Positions 1 through 8,800 of a DNA stretch of 64,000 bases are shown piece by piece. A program made the translations under genes and the position numbers. Where the stretch lies: the NCBI GenBank assembly GCA_020634855.1, contig JACKAU010000007.1, positions 62,001-126,000 on the forward strand. Direction: 5' to 3'. The notes beneath the pieces were generated by a model. It was not told the DNA's origin. It saw only the letters and a list, made by a program, of their open reading frames with translations, and searched no databases. The first letter of the stretch is position 1; each line of letters starts with the position of its first letter. The DNA comes from Anaerolineales bacterium. GTDB lineage: Bacteria > Chloroflexota > Anaerolineae > 4572-78 > J111.

Positions 1-309
1 GGTTGAGAAAACAGGTTTACATCCATACTCTAGCCATCATGTAATTTTACGGACACCGTTCGCGATTAAAATCTTAGACAGAGCGCAGTCGTCTGACTAG
101 AACTTAAAAATCAGCCGCGAATTTCACGAATACGTATGCGGAAATATTTAAAACCCGTGAAGCTCGCAGCAAAAATCTTGAATCGCGTAAGTCCTGAATT
201 TAAAGTGCCAGGTAAGTGGTCGAGGTCGGTGATTTATGCGTATGATGATAACACGGCTCGTGTATCAACGCAATGGGAAAATTAGGGGAAAGTTAGAAAA
301 ATTACAGAT
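1..309. other. Non-coding stretch at left edge
   Basis: No credible open reading frame, RNA gene or terminator is visible. The sequence is AT-rich with frequent stops in all frames. It lies just downstream of the stop codon of the minus-strand universal stress gene and may hold the 3' end of that transcript, but no clear hairpin with a T-tract was found. Confidence 0.4.
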
Positions 310-732
310 TTAGCGAACGACCATCACCGGACAATCGGCGTGATGGATAACCTTTTGACTGACGCTGCCCAATAGTAGCCCCTCTAATGAACTTCGGCCC
401 CGCGTACCCATTACAATCAGGTCGGCGTGCCGAGTTTTGGCTACGGCCAGGATAGCTTCAGCCGCCGGTTCTTCCAACAACTCCTCTTTGATGGGAAATG
501 AGGCTTCGCCCAGTTTTTCGCGAGCCTGATCAAGAATAGTTTGGCCGGCGTTCTCTCGCCGGGCTACGAGCTGTTCGTAGTTATCATACCCCAAAAGATC
601 GGATGTGTGCGGAAAAGCGTGAACCAAGCGGAGGGTGGCCCCATACTGCTTAGCCAACCCTTTAGCATAGTCCATAGCTTTGTGACTGTGATCTGAACCA
701 TCAATAGCGACAATAATTTCTTTGAACATCAT
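310..732 (-). CDS. Universal stress protein (UspA family), ATP-binding type
   Basis: Single-domain cytoplasmic USP of about 140 residues, the usual length. It opens with the family's beta1 strand (IIVAIDGSDHS) and ends with the nucleotide-binding loop in the order G-T-R-G, nine residues, G-S (GTRG...LLLGS), followed by the final strand CPVMVVR. This complete G-2X-G-9X-G(S/T) pattern marks the ATP-binding subgroup. Two ATG codons stand in tandem (730-732 and 727-729); the GGGAG ribosome site is only 3 nt from the first and 6 nt from the second, so the second may be the real start. The gene follows the Ser/Thr kinase by 44 nt on the same strand and is likely co-transcribed with it. Its precise stress role cannot be told from sequence. 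Confidence 0.93.
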   Translation of the reverse strand: MMFKEIIVAIDGSDHSHKAMDYAKGLAKQYGATLRLVHAFPHTSDLLGYDNYEQLVARRENAGQTILDQAREKLGEASFPIKEELLEEPAAEAILAVAKTRHADLIVMGTRGRSSLEGLLLGSVSQKVIHHADCPVMVVR

Positions 733-776
733 TTTCTCCCATAGAAATGTGACGAGCTTATGTTTTGACGGCGATA

Positions 777-2699
777 TTACGGTTCGGTCGGCTCAAAAAC
801 GCGAATCTCTAAATTGTCAAAAGCGGCTGTCGCGGTTCGATCACCGCCGGGATTAACGACCAACCCAATATCCCCTTGTTTTAGGTAATCTTCGGCCGGA
901 TCATTAAAATTGTAGGGTTCACCCCCGTTGAGACTGACAGTAAAATTAGGGCCAACGACTTTCAGATGAAGTTGAATTGGGCTGCCAGGTTTAATATCTT
1001 TTTTCTGAGCGCCGGCAATATTCAACTCTTCCTCAGCAGAAACTCTAAACAGCTTGACCAACCCGCTACTGGTCACTTCCAGGGTGTAATAGTTACGCCC
1101 TTGATTTCTAAAAGTTACCCCGTAGGCGTTTTCTACCGCATCTTCACTGCGGTTGGCCGCTTTTCCACTGAGTTCGATAATCTCAACTTCCAGTTCAAAG
1201 TCCTCGTAAACCTGTTCGCCAACAAAGGTGATGCTCCGGGCCGATTCATCAGCCGTTTCTTCCCCGTCCACAGGGCTAACCGATATGACGTATTTATTAT
1301 CTTGGTATTTTTTCGAGACGCCGGTTTCATCTGTTGACTCGATTACTTCCAGGCGCGGCTGGCTAAAGTCATCTTGCAGACTAATGTTACTCGCATTCCC
1401 CTGAACTTCATTGAACGCCTCAGACGTTACCGGCACATCAGATCGACTCAAATTGACGCCGATTAGCACGCCCAACAACACAATAATTAAGACAACAGCA
1501 ACACCGCCGAAAATCAACAAGCCCCTGCTTTGCCAAAAACTTGGCGAGGCCCCTTCTAACCCCGGTTGAAATGGTGAAGGAGTGACGGCTCTAGGTCGCT
1601 CTATTTTATCAATAGGCTGAGATGCGATCACAGGTTGGCTGTCAGGTTGTTGCGCCGAGACCGGCGTCTCGATCTCCCTTTCAGGCAGCGGCGAGCTAAC
1701 GGTTTCGAATGATTCGGCCGGCTGCAGATCGTCGAGTTGAATCGTTTCGACAGCCTTTGGCTCAGAGGCCGTATCATCTGAACTGATTTGGGACAAATCG
1801 AGGGAGGGTAAAACCGTGGTTTGATCGTCATCCTCATCCGCCTCATCATCCATCGCCGGCAGCGGTATTAATTTTTCAAATTTCAAATCTTTCATCGTCT
1901 GAACCAGCTCGCCGGCTGTGGCATAGCGCTCATCCGGATCCTTGGCCATAGCCTTATTGATGATCGACTCGATCGCTTGCGGTAAATCCGGATTAATGGC
2001 CCGCGCCGAGGGGAGTGGGGCGTAGAGATGTTTAGAGGAAATCTCATGGGGCGTATCCGCTTCAAACGGCAGGTGGCCCGTGGCTAGCTGAAAGAGAATG
2101 ACTCCCAGCGCGTAAATATCGCTGCGCCCGTCAAGCGGTTCACCCTGAATCTGTTCGGGTGACATGTAAGTGGGCGTACCCAGAGTTGTGCCAAACTGAG
2201 TCAAACTCAAATCAGCTTGTATCACCTTCGCGATCCCAAAATCGGTCAGCAAACAGTTATCCCGGTCATCCATAAGGATATTTTTCGGTTTGACATCGCG
2301 ATGCACTATGCCCTGCGTATGGGCATAATCTAAGGCATCGCCCACCTGAGTAATAATGTGGCGAATAGACTCAACCGGAAACGGCTGGCCGTGAAATCGA
2401 TCCCACAACGTACCGGCATTGACCAGCCGCATCACTAAATAAAGATAATCCTCAGTTTCGCCAAAATCGTAAACCGGCAAAATATGGGGATGTTCCAGCT
2501 TGGCCACCACCTGAGCTTCTTGCATAAAGCGGCTGGTAAAAATTTCATATTCTTTGGTATGCAGGCGCGTCAACACTTTGATGGCTACATACCGATCCAC
2601 ACTGGGCTGGTAGGCTTTATAGACATTGGCCATACCGCCGGTGCCCAGTTGTGAAACGATGTCATATAGCCCTAGCTGTCTGCCAATCAAATCATCCAT
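777..2699 (-). CDS. Transmembrane Ser/Thr protein kinase (PknB-like) with extracellular sensor domain
   Basis: A 640-residue Hanks-type kinase. Residues 12-275 hold all main kinase motifs: glycine loop GTGGMANVY (19-27), the ATP-anchoring Lys41 in VAIK, catalytic HRDVKPKN (133-140), DFG (153-155), GTPTYMSPEQ and the DGRSDIYALG stretch. An acidic, Pro/Ser-rich juxtamembrane linker (about 280-390) leads to one strongly hydrophobic helix near 392-414, then about 225 extracellular residues. The outer part, with the pattern YTLEVTSSGLVKLF and a final AFDNLEIRVFEP, resembles the concanavalin-like (DUF1080/LamG-like) beta-sandwich often attached to such kinases; no PASTA repeats are present. The likely role is sensing an extracellular ligand and phosphorylating cytoplasmic targets. 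A USP gene follows 44 nt downstream. The ribosome site before the ATG is weak. Confidence 0.93.
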   Translation of the reverse strand: MDDLIGRQLGLYDIVSQLGTGGMANVYKAYQPSVDRYVAIKVLTRLHTKEYEIFTSRFMQEAQVVAKLEHPHILPVYDFGETEDYLYLVMRLVNAGTLWDRFHGQPFPVESIRHIITQVGDALDYAHTQGIVHRDVKPKNILMDDRDNCLLTDFGIAKVIQADLSLTQFGTTLGTPTYMSPEQIQGEPLDGRSDIYALGVILFQLATGHLPFEADTPHEISSKHLYAPLPSARAINPDLPQAIESIINKAMAKDPDERYATAGELVQTMKDLKFEKLIPLPAMDDEADEDDDQTTVLPSLDLSQISSDDTASEPKAVETIQLDDLQPAESFETVSSPLPEREIETPVSAQQPDSQPVIASQPIDKIERPRAVTPSPFQPGLEGASPSFWQSRGLLIFGGVAVVLIIVLLGVLIGVNLSRSDVPVTSEAFNEVQGNASNISLQDDFSQPRLEVIESTDETGVSKKYQDNKYVISVSPVDGEETADESARSITFVGEQVYEDFELEVEIIELSGKAANRSEDAVENAYGVTFRNQGRNYYTLEVTSSGLVKLFRVSAEEELNIAGAQKKDIKPGSPIQLHLKVVGPNFTVSLNGGEPYNFNDPAEDYLKQGDIGLVVNPGGDRTATAAFDNLEIRVFEPTEP

Positions 2700-3037
2700 T
2701 AAGCTTTTTACCCTAGGCCAGAGAGTTGTTTGAATTCAAGGTAACTATCACCTTGCTGATTAATGACTGATCGCTGAAAGATATCAGGAACTTGGAATGG
2801 GTGTGGCACTAAAAAATAATAATAGAAAACGTTTATTTTTGCGAACATAAGGTAGTATAATTAATAATTCGAGGTTGAAAAATGGCGTAGTCTTGCCTTT
2901 ATTTTACCTTCGAGTCGAATGAATGGGTAATTTTTCGTTACTACTCAGGCCAAAACTTCCCACTTTCCGAACTCATATTTGAGATACGCCCATCATCCTC
3001 ATCCAAAAAGTAAGACGCCCCATTGCCAACCACAATC

Positions 3038-3066
3038 TTTACCACTTTCCATAAGAGTGATATAAT
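3038..3066 (+). promoter_or_regulatory. Sigma-70-type promoter for the zinc-ribbon gene
   Basis: TTTACC (3038-3043), a 17-bp spacer and TATAAT (3061-3066), matching the consensus at 4/6 and 6/6. Predicted transcription starts near 3073, giving a short leader before the gene at 3110. The rest of the divergent 2700-3103 gap is AT-rich; I saw no convincing promoter for the kinase in it. Confidence 0.65.
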
Positions 3067-3109
3067 GTTTTAAGGTTGTCATCAATTAAACCCCCAAAAG
3101 AGGATGCCC

Positions 3110-3811
3110 TTGAGCCGGACGCTTCAACTCTACCAATTACAATCAATTGATAGTGAGATCGATCAGGTCAAACAGCAGTTGGCCCAGATCACGGCGCAGT
3201 TGGGCGAGAGCGACGAGCTTAAGCGCGCCAACGCTGCTATGGACGCTGCTAATAAGAAGCTGCGTCAGGCGCAAACCATTATGCGCGATCTCGATCTGGA
3301 AGTAAAAAGTCTCTCGACCAAAGCAGCCAACGAGGAAAAAAAGCTGTATAGCGGCAAAATGTCCAGCGCCAAAGAAGCGGCCAATCTCCAGGAAGAGGTG
3401 GCTTCGCTCAAACGCCGCCAGGTAGACCGTGAGGAGCTTCTGTTGGAAGCAATGGTAGCGGTTGAAGAGGCGGAAGAAACGGTAGAGCAAGCCCAAGCCC
3501 AGCTATCGAGCGCCACCGGCCGGTGGTCGGCGGACCAGCAGGAACTACTTCAAGAGCAAGCCACCCTGCAACAAAAGCTGACCGAGCTTGAGAATCAGCG
3601 GCCGGTGTTAACCCAGCCAATTAGCAGCGCCGATCTCAAACTGTACGAGCAAATGCGTCCCAAAAAGGGTGGGCGAGCGGTAGCAGCCGTCAAAGCCGGT
3701 GTTTGTCAGGGCTGTGGCATTGCCATCGCCAGTAATCACGTCCGGCTCGCTCGCGCCGGCACAGACATCCTGACCTGCCCCACCTGCGGGCGCATTCTCT
3801 ACGTCCCCTAA
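3110..3811 (+). CDS. Coiled-coil protein with C-terminal C4 zinc ribbon (COG1579 family)
   Basis: About 233 residues. Residues 10-170 are a long amphipathic coiled coil rich in E, Q, K and A (LYQLQSIDSEIDQVKQQL onward). The last 40 residues carry a zinc ribbon with two CxxC knuckles, CQGC and CPTC, spaced by about 20 residues, ending GRILYVP. This is the widespread COG1579/CT398-like family, whose biochemical role is not settled; nucleic-acid or protein-complex binding is usually suggested. An ATG exists at 3104, but the AAAGAGGA ribosome site (3096-3103) would overlap it; the in-frame TTG at 3110 has a 7-nt spacing and gives the family-like N-terminus MSRTLQLYQLQ, so I prefer it. The stop codon overlaps the next gene's ribosome site. 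Confidence 0.88.
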   Translation: MSRTLQLYQLQSIDSEIDQVKQQLAQITAQLGESDELKRANAAMDAANKKLRQAQTIMRDLDLEVKSLSTKAANEEKKLYSGKMSSAKEAANLQEEVASLKRRQVDREELLLEAMVAVEEAEETVEQAQAQLSSATGRWSADQQELLQEQATLQQKLTELENQRPVLTQPISSADLKLYEQMRPKKGGRAVAAVKAGVCQGCGIAIASNHVRLARAGTDILTCPTCGRILYVP

Positions 3812-3823
3812 GGAGACCCTAAC

Positions 3824-4780
3824 ATGGCCAGATTTGATGTACAAGTTGATCTCGATAATACCACCTACCAGATTGCCGCCAATCGGGCCGAGGGAGAAGG
3901 AAAATCGCTCGGACAGGTTGTGGCCGAGTTTCTGGTGCAGTACGCCGATGGAGCCAGGGGCGGCGCACTCACTAGCTACACCGTCCAACGCGGCGACACT
4001 CTGGGACGGATCGCCGCCAGATTTTATGGCGATGCCCGCAAATATCCGGTCATCCAGCGGGCCAACAACATTTCAAATCCCAGCCGCATCTGGATCGGGC
4101 AAGTGCTGGTTATTCCGCCGCTGGCCACACCCAGCCCGGCCCCGGCGCCGACACCCAGCCCGGCGCCGACACCCCCGCCACCACCAACGCCGGCGCCATC
4201 TCCATCTCCATCTCCATCTCCCCTATCGATTCCAACGCCCCCACCCACCCCAACACCGTCGCCGGCTCCCGGCGGCAAGCCGGCTAAACCGGCGATTCGC
4301 TGGGTCGGTTCACCCAACTTCAATAATCGTCGCCGACCTGATGATATCACGGCCATTGTCATTCACTCAACGGCCAACAGCACCCTTGATGGGGTAATCA
4401 CCTGGTTTAACAACCCCAGCGCCCAGGTCAGCGCTCACTACACCATCGGCAAAGATGGGCAGATCGTGCAGCACGTCCAGGATATCCATCGCGCCTGGCA
4501 CGCGGGGCGCAGCACCTGGAAGAACCGCGAAAACTGCAACGATTATGCCCTGGGCATCGAGATGGTCAACCTCAACGACGGCCAAGACCCCTATCCCGAA
4601 GCCCAACACCGGGCCAATGTCGCTTTGTGCGCCTATCTGGTCGACAAATACAACATTAGCGTTGACGATATCATGGGCCACCTCGATATCGCCATCCCCC
4701 CCGGCCGCAAATCCGATCCCCGCGCTTACGATCTCGACCGCTTACGGCGCGAGGTCGCGGCAGTGGTTGGACCGGGCTAA
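3824..4780 (+). CDS. LysM and N-acetylmuramoyl-L-alanine amidase (Amidase_2/PGRP fold) protein
   Basis: A 318-residue cell-wall enzyme candidate. Residues 52-98 are a LysM peptidoglycan-binding module (YTVQRGDTLGRIA ... IWIGQVLVIP). Residues about 99-160 are a low-complexity Pro/Thr/Ser/Ala linker. Residues about 165-318 are a zinc amidase of the T7-lysozyme/PGRP type: first zinc His in IVIHST, the SAHYTIGKDG strand, RAWHAG, and a second His in IMGHLDI followed by an Asp in KSDPRAYD. It would cleave the bond between muramic acid and L-Ala. The first 50 residues are a small acidic segment with no signal peptide or membrane helix, so export is unexplained. The ribosome site AAGGAG (3810-3815) is 8 nt from the ATG and overlaps the previous stop, so the two genes are translationally linked. 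Confidence 0.92.
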   Translation: MARFDVQVDLDNTTYQIAANRAEGEGKSLGQVVAEFLVQYADGARGGALTSYTVQRGDTLGRIAARFYGDARKYPVIQRANNISNPSRIWIGQVLVIPPLATPSPAPAPTPSPAPTPPPPPTPAPSPSPSPSPLSIPTPPPTPTPSPAPGGKPAKPAIRWVGSPNFNNRRRPDDITAIVIHSTANSTLDGVITWFNNPSAQVSAHYTIGKDGQIVQHVQDIHRAWHAGRSTWKNRENCNDYALGIEMVNLNDGQDPYPEAQHRANVALCAYLVDKYNISVDDIMGHLDIAIPPGRKSDPRAYDLDRLRREVAAVVGPG

Positions 4781-5283
4781 AAACTCACCCTCGCCAACAC
4801 GTTCGCTTTGGAATGAGCTTAAGGTCATAGCCCCTCAAGACTCGGAGTTCGTGATCCCTGGTTTTCCAGCCTCTCATAGTCAAACTGTGCTTTCGTTAGT
4901 GTCTTTAATTTTCGCCACAATTATAGCCAACGGATTTAAGAACATGGCTGCGCAGGATTGAAGGGATTCTTTGCCGCATTTTCTTGATCCATTTAATCCT
5001 GCCAATCTGTGTTCTAAATAATGGCGAAAAACATGTGTGTGATACGAACTGCTTTCTAAAAATGAGGACGGGTACTACCAGTCAGTTGGATATCGGAGAA
5101 TGCGAACGGACGAGAACTTTACAGATAGAGTATCAAATTTTATAATCCCAGGCAGGTACCTGAGGTTATTTGTGAGCCGCAAAAGTCTATGACGGTCGAT
5201 CATTCCCGGCCATTGTAACTCATAAGTAACTTAACCACAGTAAACTAGACATGATGGACTAGAATAACACGGAGGTTACCCCG
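4781..5283. other. Intergenic region upstream of pta
   Basis: About 500 bases without a credible gene. Near 4985-5015 there is a degenerate copy of the TTAATCCTG-type sequence found again as an inverted repeat after ackA. A strong promoter lies at 5118-5146, leaving a leader of roughly 130 nt before pta in which I saw no recognisable riboswitch. Confidence 0.5.
5118..5146 (+). promoter_or_regulatory. Sigma-70-type promoter of pta-ackA
   Basis: TTTACA (5118-5123), a 17-bp spacer and TATAAT (5141-5146): 5/6 and 6/6 matches. Transcription would start near 5153, with a leader of about 130 nt. Confidence 0.75.
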
Positions 5284-7392
5284 ATGACGAAATCGATTTA
5301 CATTGCAACCGTCGAACCCCGCTGCGGAAAATCATTAATCTCGCTGGGCATCACCGACCTTTTACTACGAAAAACTAAAAAGGTCGGTATTTTTCGTCCC
5401 ATTATTAGCAACGGTTCGAACGGCAGCCGAGACAAAAATATTGATCTGATCCTGACCCACTTTGGGCTGGATATCGCTTATGAAGACACCTTTGCCTTTC
5501 ACAGCCGAGAGGCCAACGAACTGCTGGGACAGGGCCGCCACGACGATGTTTTAGACAAAATTATTCAGAAGTACAAAGCCCTGGAGGACCGCTGCGATTT
5601 TGTGCTGTGCATCGGCTCCGATTTTGTGGGCGAAAGTTCGGCCTTTGAGTTTGACATGAACGCCCTCATTGCCAAGAATTTGGGCGCCCCAATTTTGGTG
5701 GTGGGACACGCGGCTAATCGCTCTGTGGCGGAAGCAATGACGCCGGTCGAAATTGCTATCCAAACATTTTTAGGCCGCGACTGCCAGATTTTGGGCACGA
5801 TCATCAATCGGGTCGATCCTGATAAAGTGGCCGAGTTGGGCGACGCGCTTAGACAACATCTAACCGATCCCGGCCATTTTGTATCGGTCATCCCCACCCA
5901 CAAAGTTTTAGACAGCCCAACCCTGGCCGAGATTGCCGAACACCTGCAAGCCCAGGTGTTGTTCGGCGGCGATCAATTGGGCAATCAGGCGTTTCGCTAC
6001 TTGGTTGTGGCCATGCAAATTCAAAACTACCTGCCGTTTCTCACGGAGAATGCGCTGGTCATCACCCCCGGCGACCGCGCCGACATCATCCTGAGCACCC
6101 TGCAAGCCCATCTTTCCGATAATTATCCCCAGGTCGCCGGCATATTATTAACCGGCGGTCTAACGCCGTCGCCGGCAGTCTGTCAGTTGTTAGACGGGCA
6201 GCCTAATCTGATTCCCATCTTAAGCGTCGAAACGGACACGTATGACACCGCCACCAGCATCGGCACCATCCGCAGCTATATTTCCGCCGACAACCGCGCC
6301 CGCATCGCTTTGAGTCTTAAACTGTTCGAACAGTATGTTGATACTAAAGCATTGGAAACTCGCATCACCAGTGTCAAAACGCCGGGCATGACGCCCCGCA
6401 TGTTTTTGTACCATCTCATGCAAAAGGCTAAATCGCCCCAAATGCACATCGTCCTGCCGGAAGCTACCGATCCCCGCATTCTCAACGCAGCGGAAATTTT
6501 GCTCGATCAAGATATCGTGGCGATTACGCTACTGGGCAATAAGAACGATGTAACGCGGGCCATTCGCCAACAGGGGCGACGCATCGACCTGACCAAAGTG
6601 TCGATTATCGACCCGCCCACCTCCCCTCAATTTTTTGACTATGTGGAAACCCTGTACGAACTCCGCAAGAGCAAAGGCGTCACGCTGGATATGGCCAGGG
6701 ACCTGATGACCGACGGCTCTTACTACGGCACGATGATGGTTTACAAGGGCGATGCCGACGGGATGGTGTCGGGCGCTATTCATACCACCGAGCATACCAT
6801 TCGCCCGGCGTTGCAATTCATTAAAACTAAACCGAATATTTCGGTCGTCTCATCCGTCTTTTTCATGTGCTTGGAGGATCGCGTGCTAATCTACGGCGAC
6901 TGCGCGGTCAATCCCGATCCCACGGCCGAGGAACTGGCCGAAATCGCCATCTCATGCGCGGAAACCAGCCTGGCCTTTGGCATCAACCCCAAACTGGCCA
7001 TGCTGTCCTATTCGTCCGGAACGTCGGGCAAGGGACGGGAAGTCGAAAAAGTGCGGAAAGCGACCCAAATCGCCAAAGACCGCCGGCCTGATCTGCTGAT
7101 CGAAGGGCCAATTCAATACGATGCGGCGGTTGATCCCCGCGTCGCTGCCAAAAAGATGCCTGACTCGAATGTGGCCGGGCAAGCCTCTGTGCTGATCTTT
7201 CCCGACCTCAATACCGGCAACAACACCTATAAAGCCGTTCAGCGCGAAACCGGCGCTATCGCCATCGGCCCAATTTTGCAGGGTTTGAACAGACCGGTCA
7301 ATGACCTGAGCCGAGGCTCGACCGTCGATGATGTCATCAACACCATCGTCATCACCGCCATCCAGGCCCAAATCGAGGCTAGAAACTTATGA
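5284..7392 (+). CDS. pta: Phosphate acetyltransferase, long three-domain form
   Basis: A 702-residue enzyme converting acetyl-CoA and phosphate to acetyl phosphate and CoA, close to the length of E. coli Pta. Residues 1-215 form the P-loop-like AAA_26 domain (IYIATVEPRCGKSLISLG), residues about 220-340 the DRTGG regulatory domain (ALVITPGDRADII ... GILLTGGL), and residues 370-702 the catalytic PTA_PTB domain (PEATDPRIL, ADGMVSGAIHTT, SYSSGTSGKG, GPIQYDAAVDP, FPDLNTGNNTYKAVQR). Only the last domain is needed for catalysis; the first two usually set allosteric control. GGAGG (5271-5275) lies 8 nt before the ATG. The gene overlaps ackA by 4 nt, the classical acetate/ATP pathway operon, which works as substrate-level phosphorylation or, in reverse, acetate uptake. 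Confidence 0.97.
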   Translation: MTKSIYIATVEPRCGKSLISLGITDLLLRKTKKVGIFRPIISNGSNGSRDKNIDLILTHFGLDIAYEDTFAFHSREANELLGQGRHDDVLDKIIQKYKALEDRCDFVLCIGSDFVGESSAFEFDMNALIAKNLGAPILVVGHAANRSVAEAMTPVEIAIQTFLGRDCQILGTIINRVDPDKVAELGDALRQHLTDPGHFVSVIPTHKVLDSPTLAEIAEHLQAQVLFGGDQLGNQAFRYLVVAMQIQNYLPFLTENALVITPGDRADIILSTLQAHLSDNYPQVAGILLTGGLTPSPAVCQLLDGQPNLIPILSVETDTYDTATSIGTIRSYISADNRARIALSLKLFEQYVDTKALETRITSVKTPGMTPRMFLYHLMQKAKSPQMHIVLPEATDPRILNAAEILLDQDIVAITLLGNKNDVTRAIRQQGRRIDLTKVSIIDPPTSPQFFDYVETLYELRKSKGVTLDMARDLMTDGSYYGTMMVYKGDADGMVSGAIHTTEHTIRPALQFIKTKPNISVVSSVFFMCLEDRVLIYGDCAVNPDPTAEELAEIAISCAETSLAFGINPKLAMLSYSSGTSGKGREVEKVRKATQIAKDRRPDLLIEGPIQYDAAVDPRVAAKKMPDSNVAGQASVLIFPDLNTGNNTYKAVQRETGAIAIGPILQGLNRPVNDLSRGSTVDDVINTIVITAIQAQIEARNL

Positions 7393-8603
7393 AGATTCTG
7401 GTCATTAACTCCGGCAGCTCTTCAATTAAATACCAGCTCTTTGAGATGACCGGCCATCAGGTACTCACCACCGGTCTGGTTGAGCGCATCGGACAAGACG
7501 GCAGCCGGATTAAGCACACCCGTTTTTTCGAGGACGGCCGCCAGCAAACGGTCGATCAGCAAACGGCCATCAAAAATCATCATCAGGGCTTGGCCGCCGT
7601 AGCCGGCCTGCTCATCGATGAAACGCACGGCGTCATCAACAGTCCCTCGGAGATTGCCGCCGTAGGCCATCGAGTCGTTCACGGCGGCAAGCTTTTTAGC
7701 CAAACCACGGTTATCACCCCGACGGTTATCGCTAAAGTGCGGGAGTTGTCGCCGTTTGCGCCGCTGCATAATCCACCCAACCTGGCAGGTATCGAAGTAG
7801 CCACTGAAATTTTCCCCGACGCTACGCAGGTGGCCGTTTTCGACACCGCTTTCCACCAGACCATGCCGGCTCAAGCGCATCGTTACGCCATTCCCAATGA
7901 TCTGTACGAGCGCGGCATCCGCGTCTACGGCTTTCACGGTACGTCGCATCTGTACGTGTCGAAAAAGGCCGCCGAATATCTGGGTCAACCCGTGGCCGAA
8001 ACTAATCTGATCACCATTCATTTGGGCAACGGCTGTAGCATCACCGCCGTCAGGGGCGGGCAATCCATTGACACCTCGATGGGCTTCAGCCCGCTACCCG
8101 GTTTGATGATGGGCACCCGCAGCGGCGACATCGACCCGGCGGTTGTCTTCTATCTGATCGACAAGGTGGGCATGTCAATGGAGGAGGTTGACCGTCTCTT
8201 AAATAAGCAGAGCGGTCTCTTGGGCATCTGCGATGCGATCGATCTGCGCGACATCGAAGCTCGTCAAGCTAAAGGCGACCCGGCGGCGCAGCTAGCCTTA
8301 GATATGTACACCTATCGCATTAAGAAGTATATCGGGGCTTATATGGCGGCGCTGGGGCGAGTCGATGCTCTGGTTTTCACCGCCGGCGTGGGCGAGAATA
8401 GCGCCTACGTCCGCCGGCACGCCTGCGATGGCCTGGACCTATTGGGCGTCAGCCTGGATCAAACCAAGAATGAGACGGCCAAGGGTCTGACCGAAATTCA
8501 AGCCAACGGCAGCCGGGTCAAAGTCCTAATCGTACCGACGAACGAGGAGCTAGAGATCGCGATGCAGACGCTGGCACTTATTGAGGCAGAAGATAAAGTT
8601 TAA
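7389..8603 (+). CDS. ackA: Acetate kinase
   Basis: A 404-residue ASKHA-fold kinase converting acetyl phosphate plus ADP to acetate plus ATP. Family marks include the N-terminal signature ILVINSGSSSIKYQ, the catalytic Arg in GHRVVHGG, the catalytic Asp in AVFDTAFHQTMP, GFHGTSHLYVS, the phosphate loop HLGNGCSI, MGTRSGDIDP with the second catalytic Arg, and FTAGVGENS. The length is normal for the family and no key residue is missing. It starts within the stop of pta (ATGA overlap), so translation is coupled. An inverted repeat lies about 70 nt after the stop and may end transcription from both sides. Confidence 0.97.
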   Translation: MKILVINSGSSSIKYQLFEMTGHQVLTTGLVERIGQDGSRIKHTRFFEDGRQQTVDQQTAIKNHHQGLAAVAGLLIDETHGVINSPSEIAAVGHRVVHGGKLFSQTTVITPTVIAKVRELSPFAPLHNPPNLAGIEVATEIFPDATQVAVFDTAFHQTMPAQAHRYAIPNDLYERGIRVYGFHGTSHLYVSKKAAEYLGQPVAETNLITIHLGNGCSITAVRGGQSIDTSMGFSPLPGLMMGTRSGDIDPAVVFYLIDKVGMSMEEVDRLLNKQSGLLGICDAIDLRDIEARQAKGDPAAQLALDMYTYRIKKYIGAYMAALGRVDALVFTAGVGENSAYVRRHACDGLDLLGVSLDQTKNETAKGLTEIQANGSRVKVLIVPTNEELEIAMQTLALIEAEDKV

Positions 8604-8675
8604 CCGCGTTGCCTCAAGACTCCAAGGGACATTTGTAACAGAGTGGTACAGTTCTACCTGAGACAAAGAGATTTG

Positions 8676-8741
8676 GACAGGATTTACAAGATTAACAGGA
8701 TAAACTGAACAAGAAGACTTGTAAATCTTGTTAATCCTGTC
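8676..8741. terminator. 22-bp inverted repeat between convergent genes (probable bidirectional terminator / dispersed element)
   Basis: The arms 8676-8697 and 8720-8741 match at 20 of 22 positions with a 22-nt loop; the right arm is followed by CTAAAAAAG. It lies between ackA (plus) and the NHL gene (minus). The core words (ACAGGATT, ACAAGATT) are themselves near-repeats, and a degenerate relative sits near 4985-5015, so it may be a mobile or dispersed repeat reused as a terminator. T-tracts are weak on either strand. Confidence 0.5.
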
Positions 8742-8800
8742 TAAAAAAGACTCATTATGAGCAGTTACTTTAAATCCGCTAATTCCTGCGTATCCGTATT

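Noticed and set aside
4455..4961. 168-codon open frame overlapping the amidase gene
   Set aside because: It lies in another frame of a well-supported gene, has low-complexity composition and resembles no family.
7422..8063. Long antisense open frame inside ackA
   Set aside because: Codon-bias shadow of ackA with no ribosome site or family resemblance.
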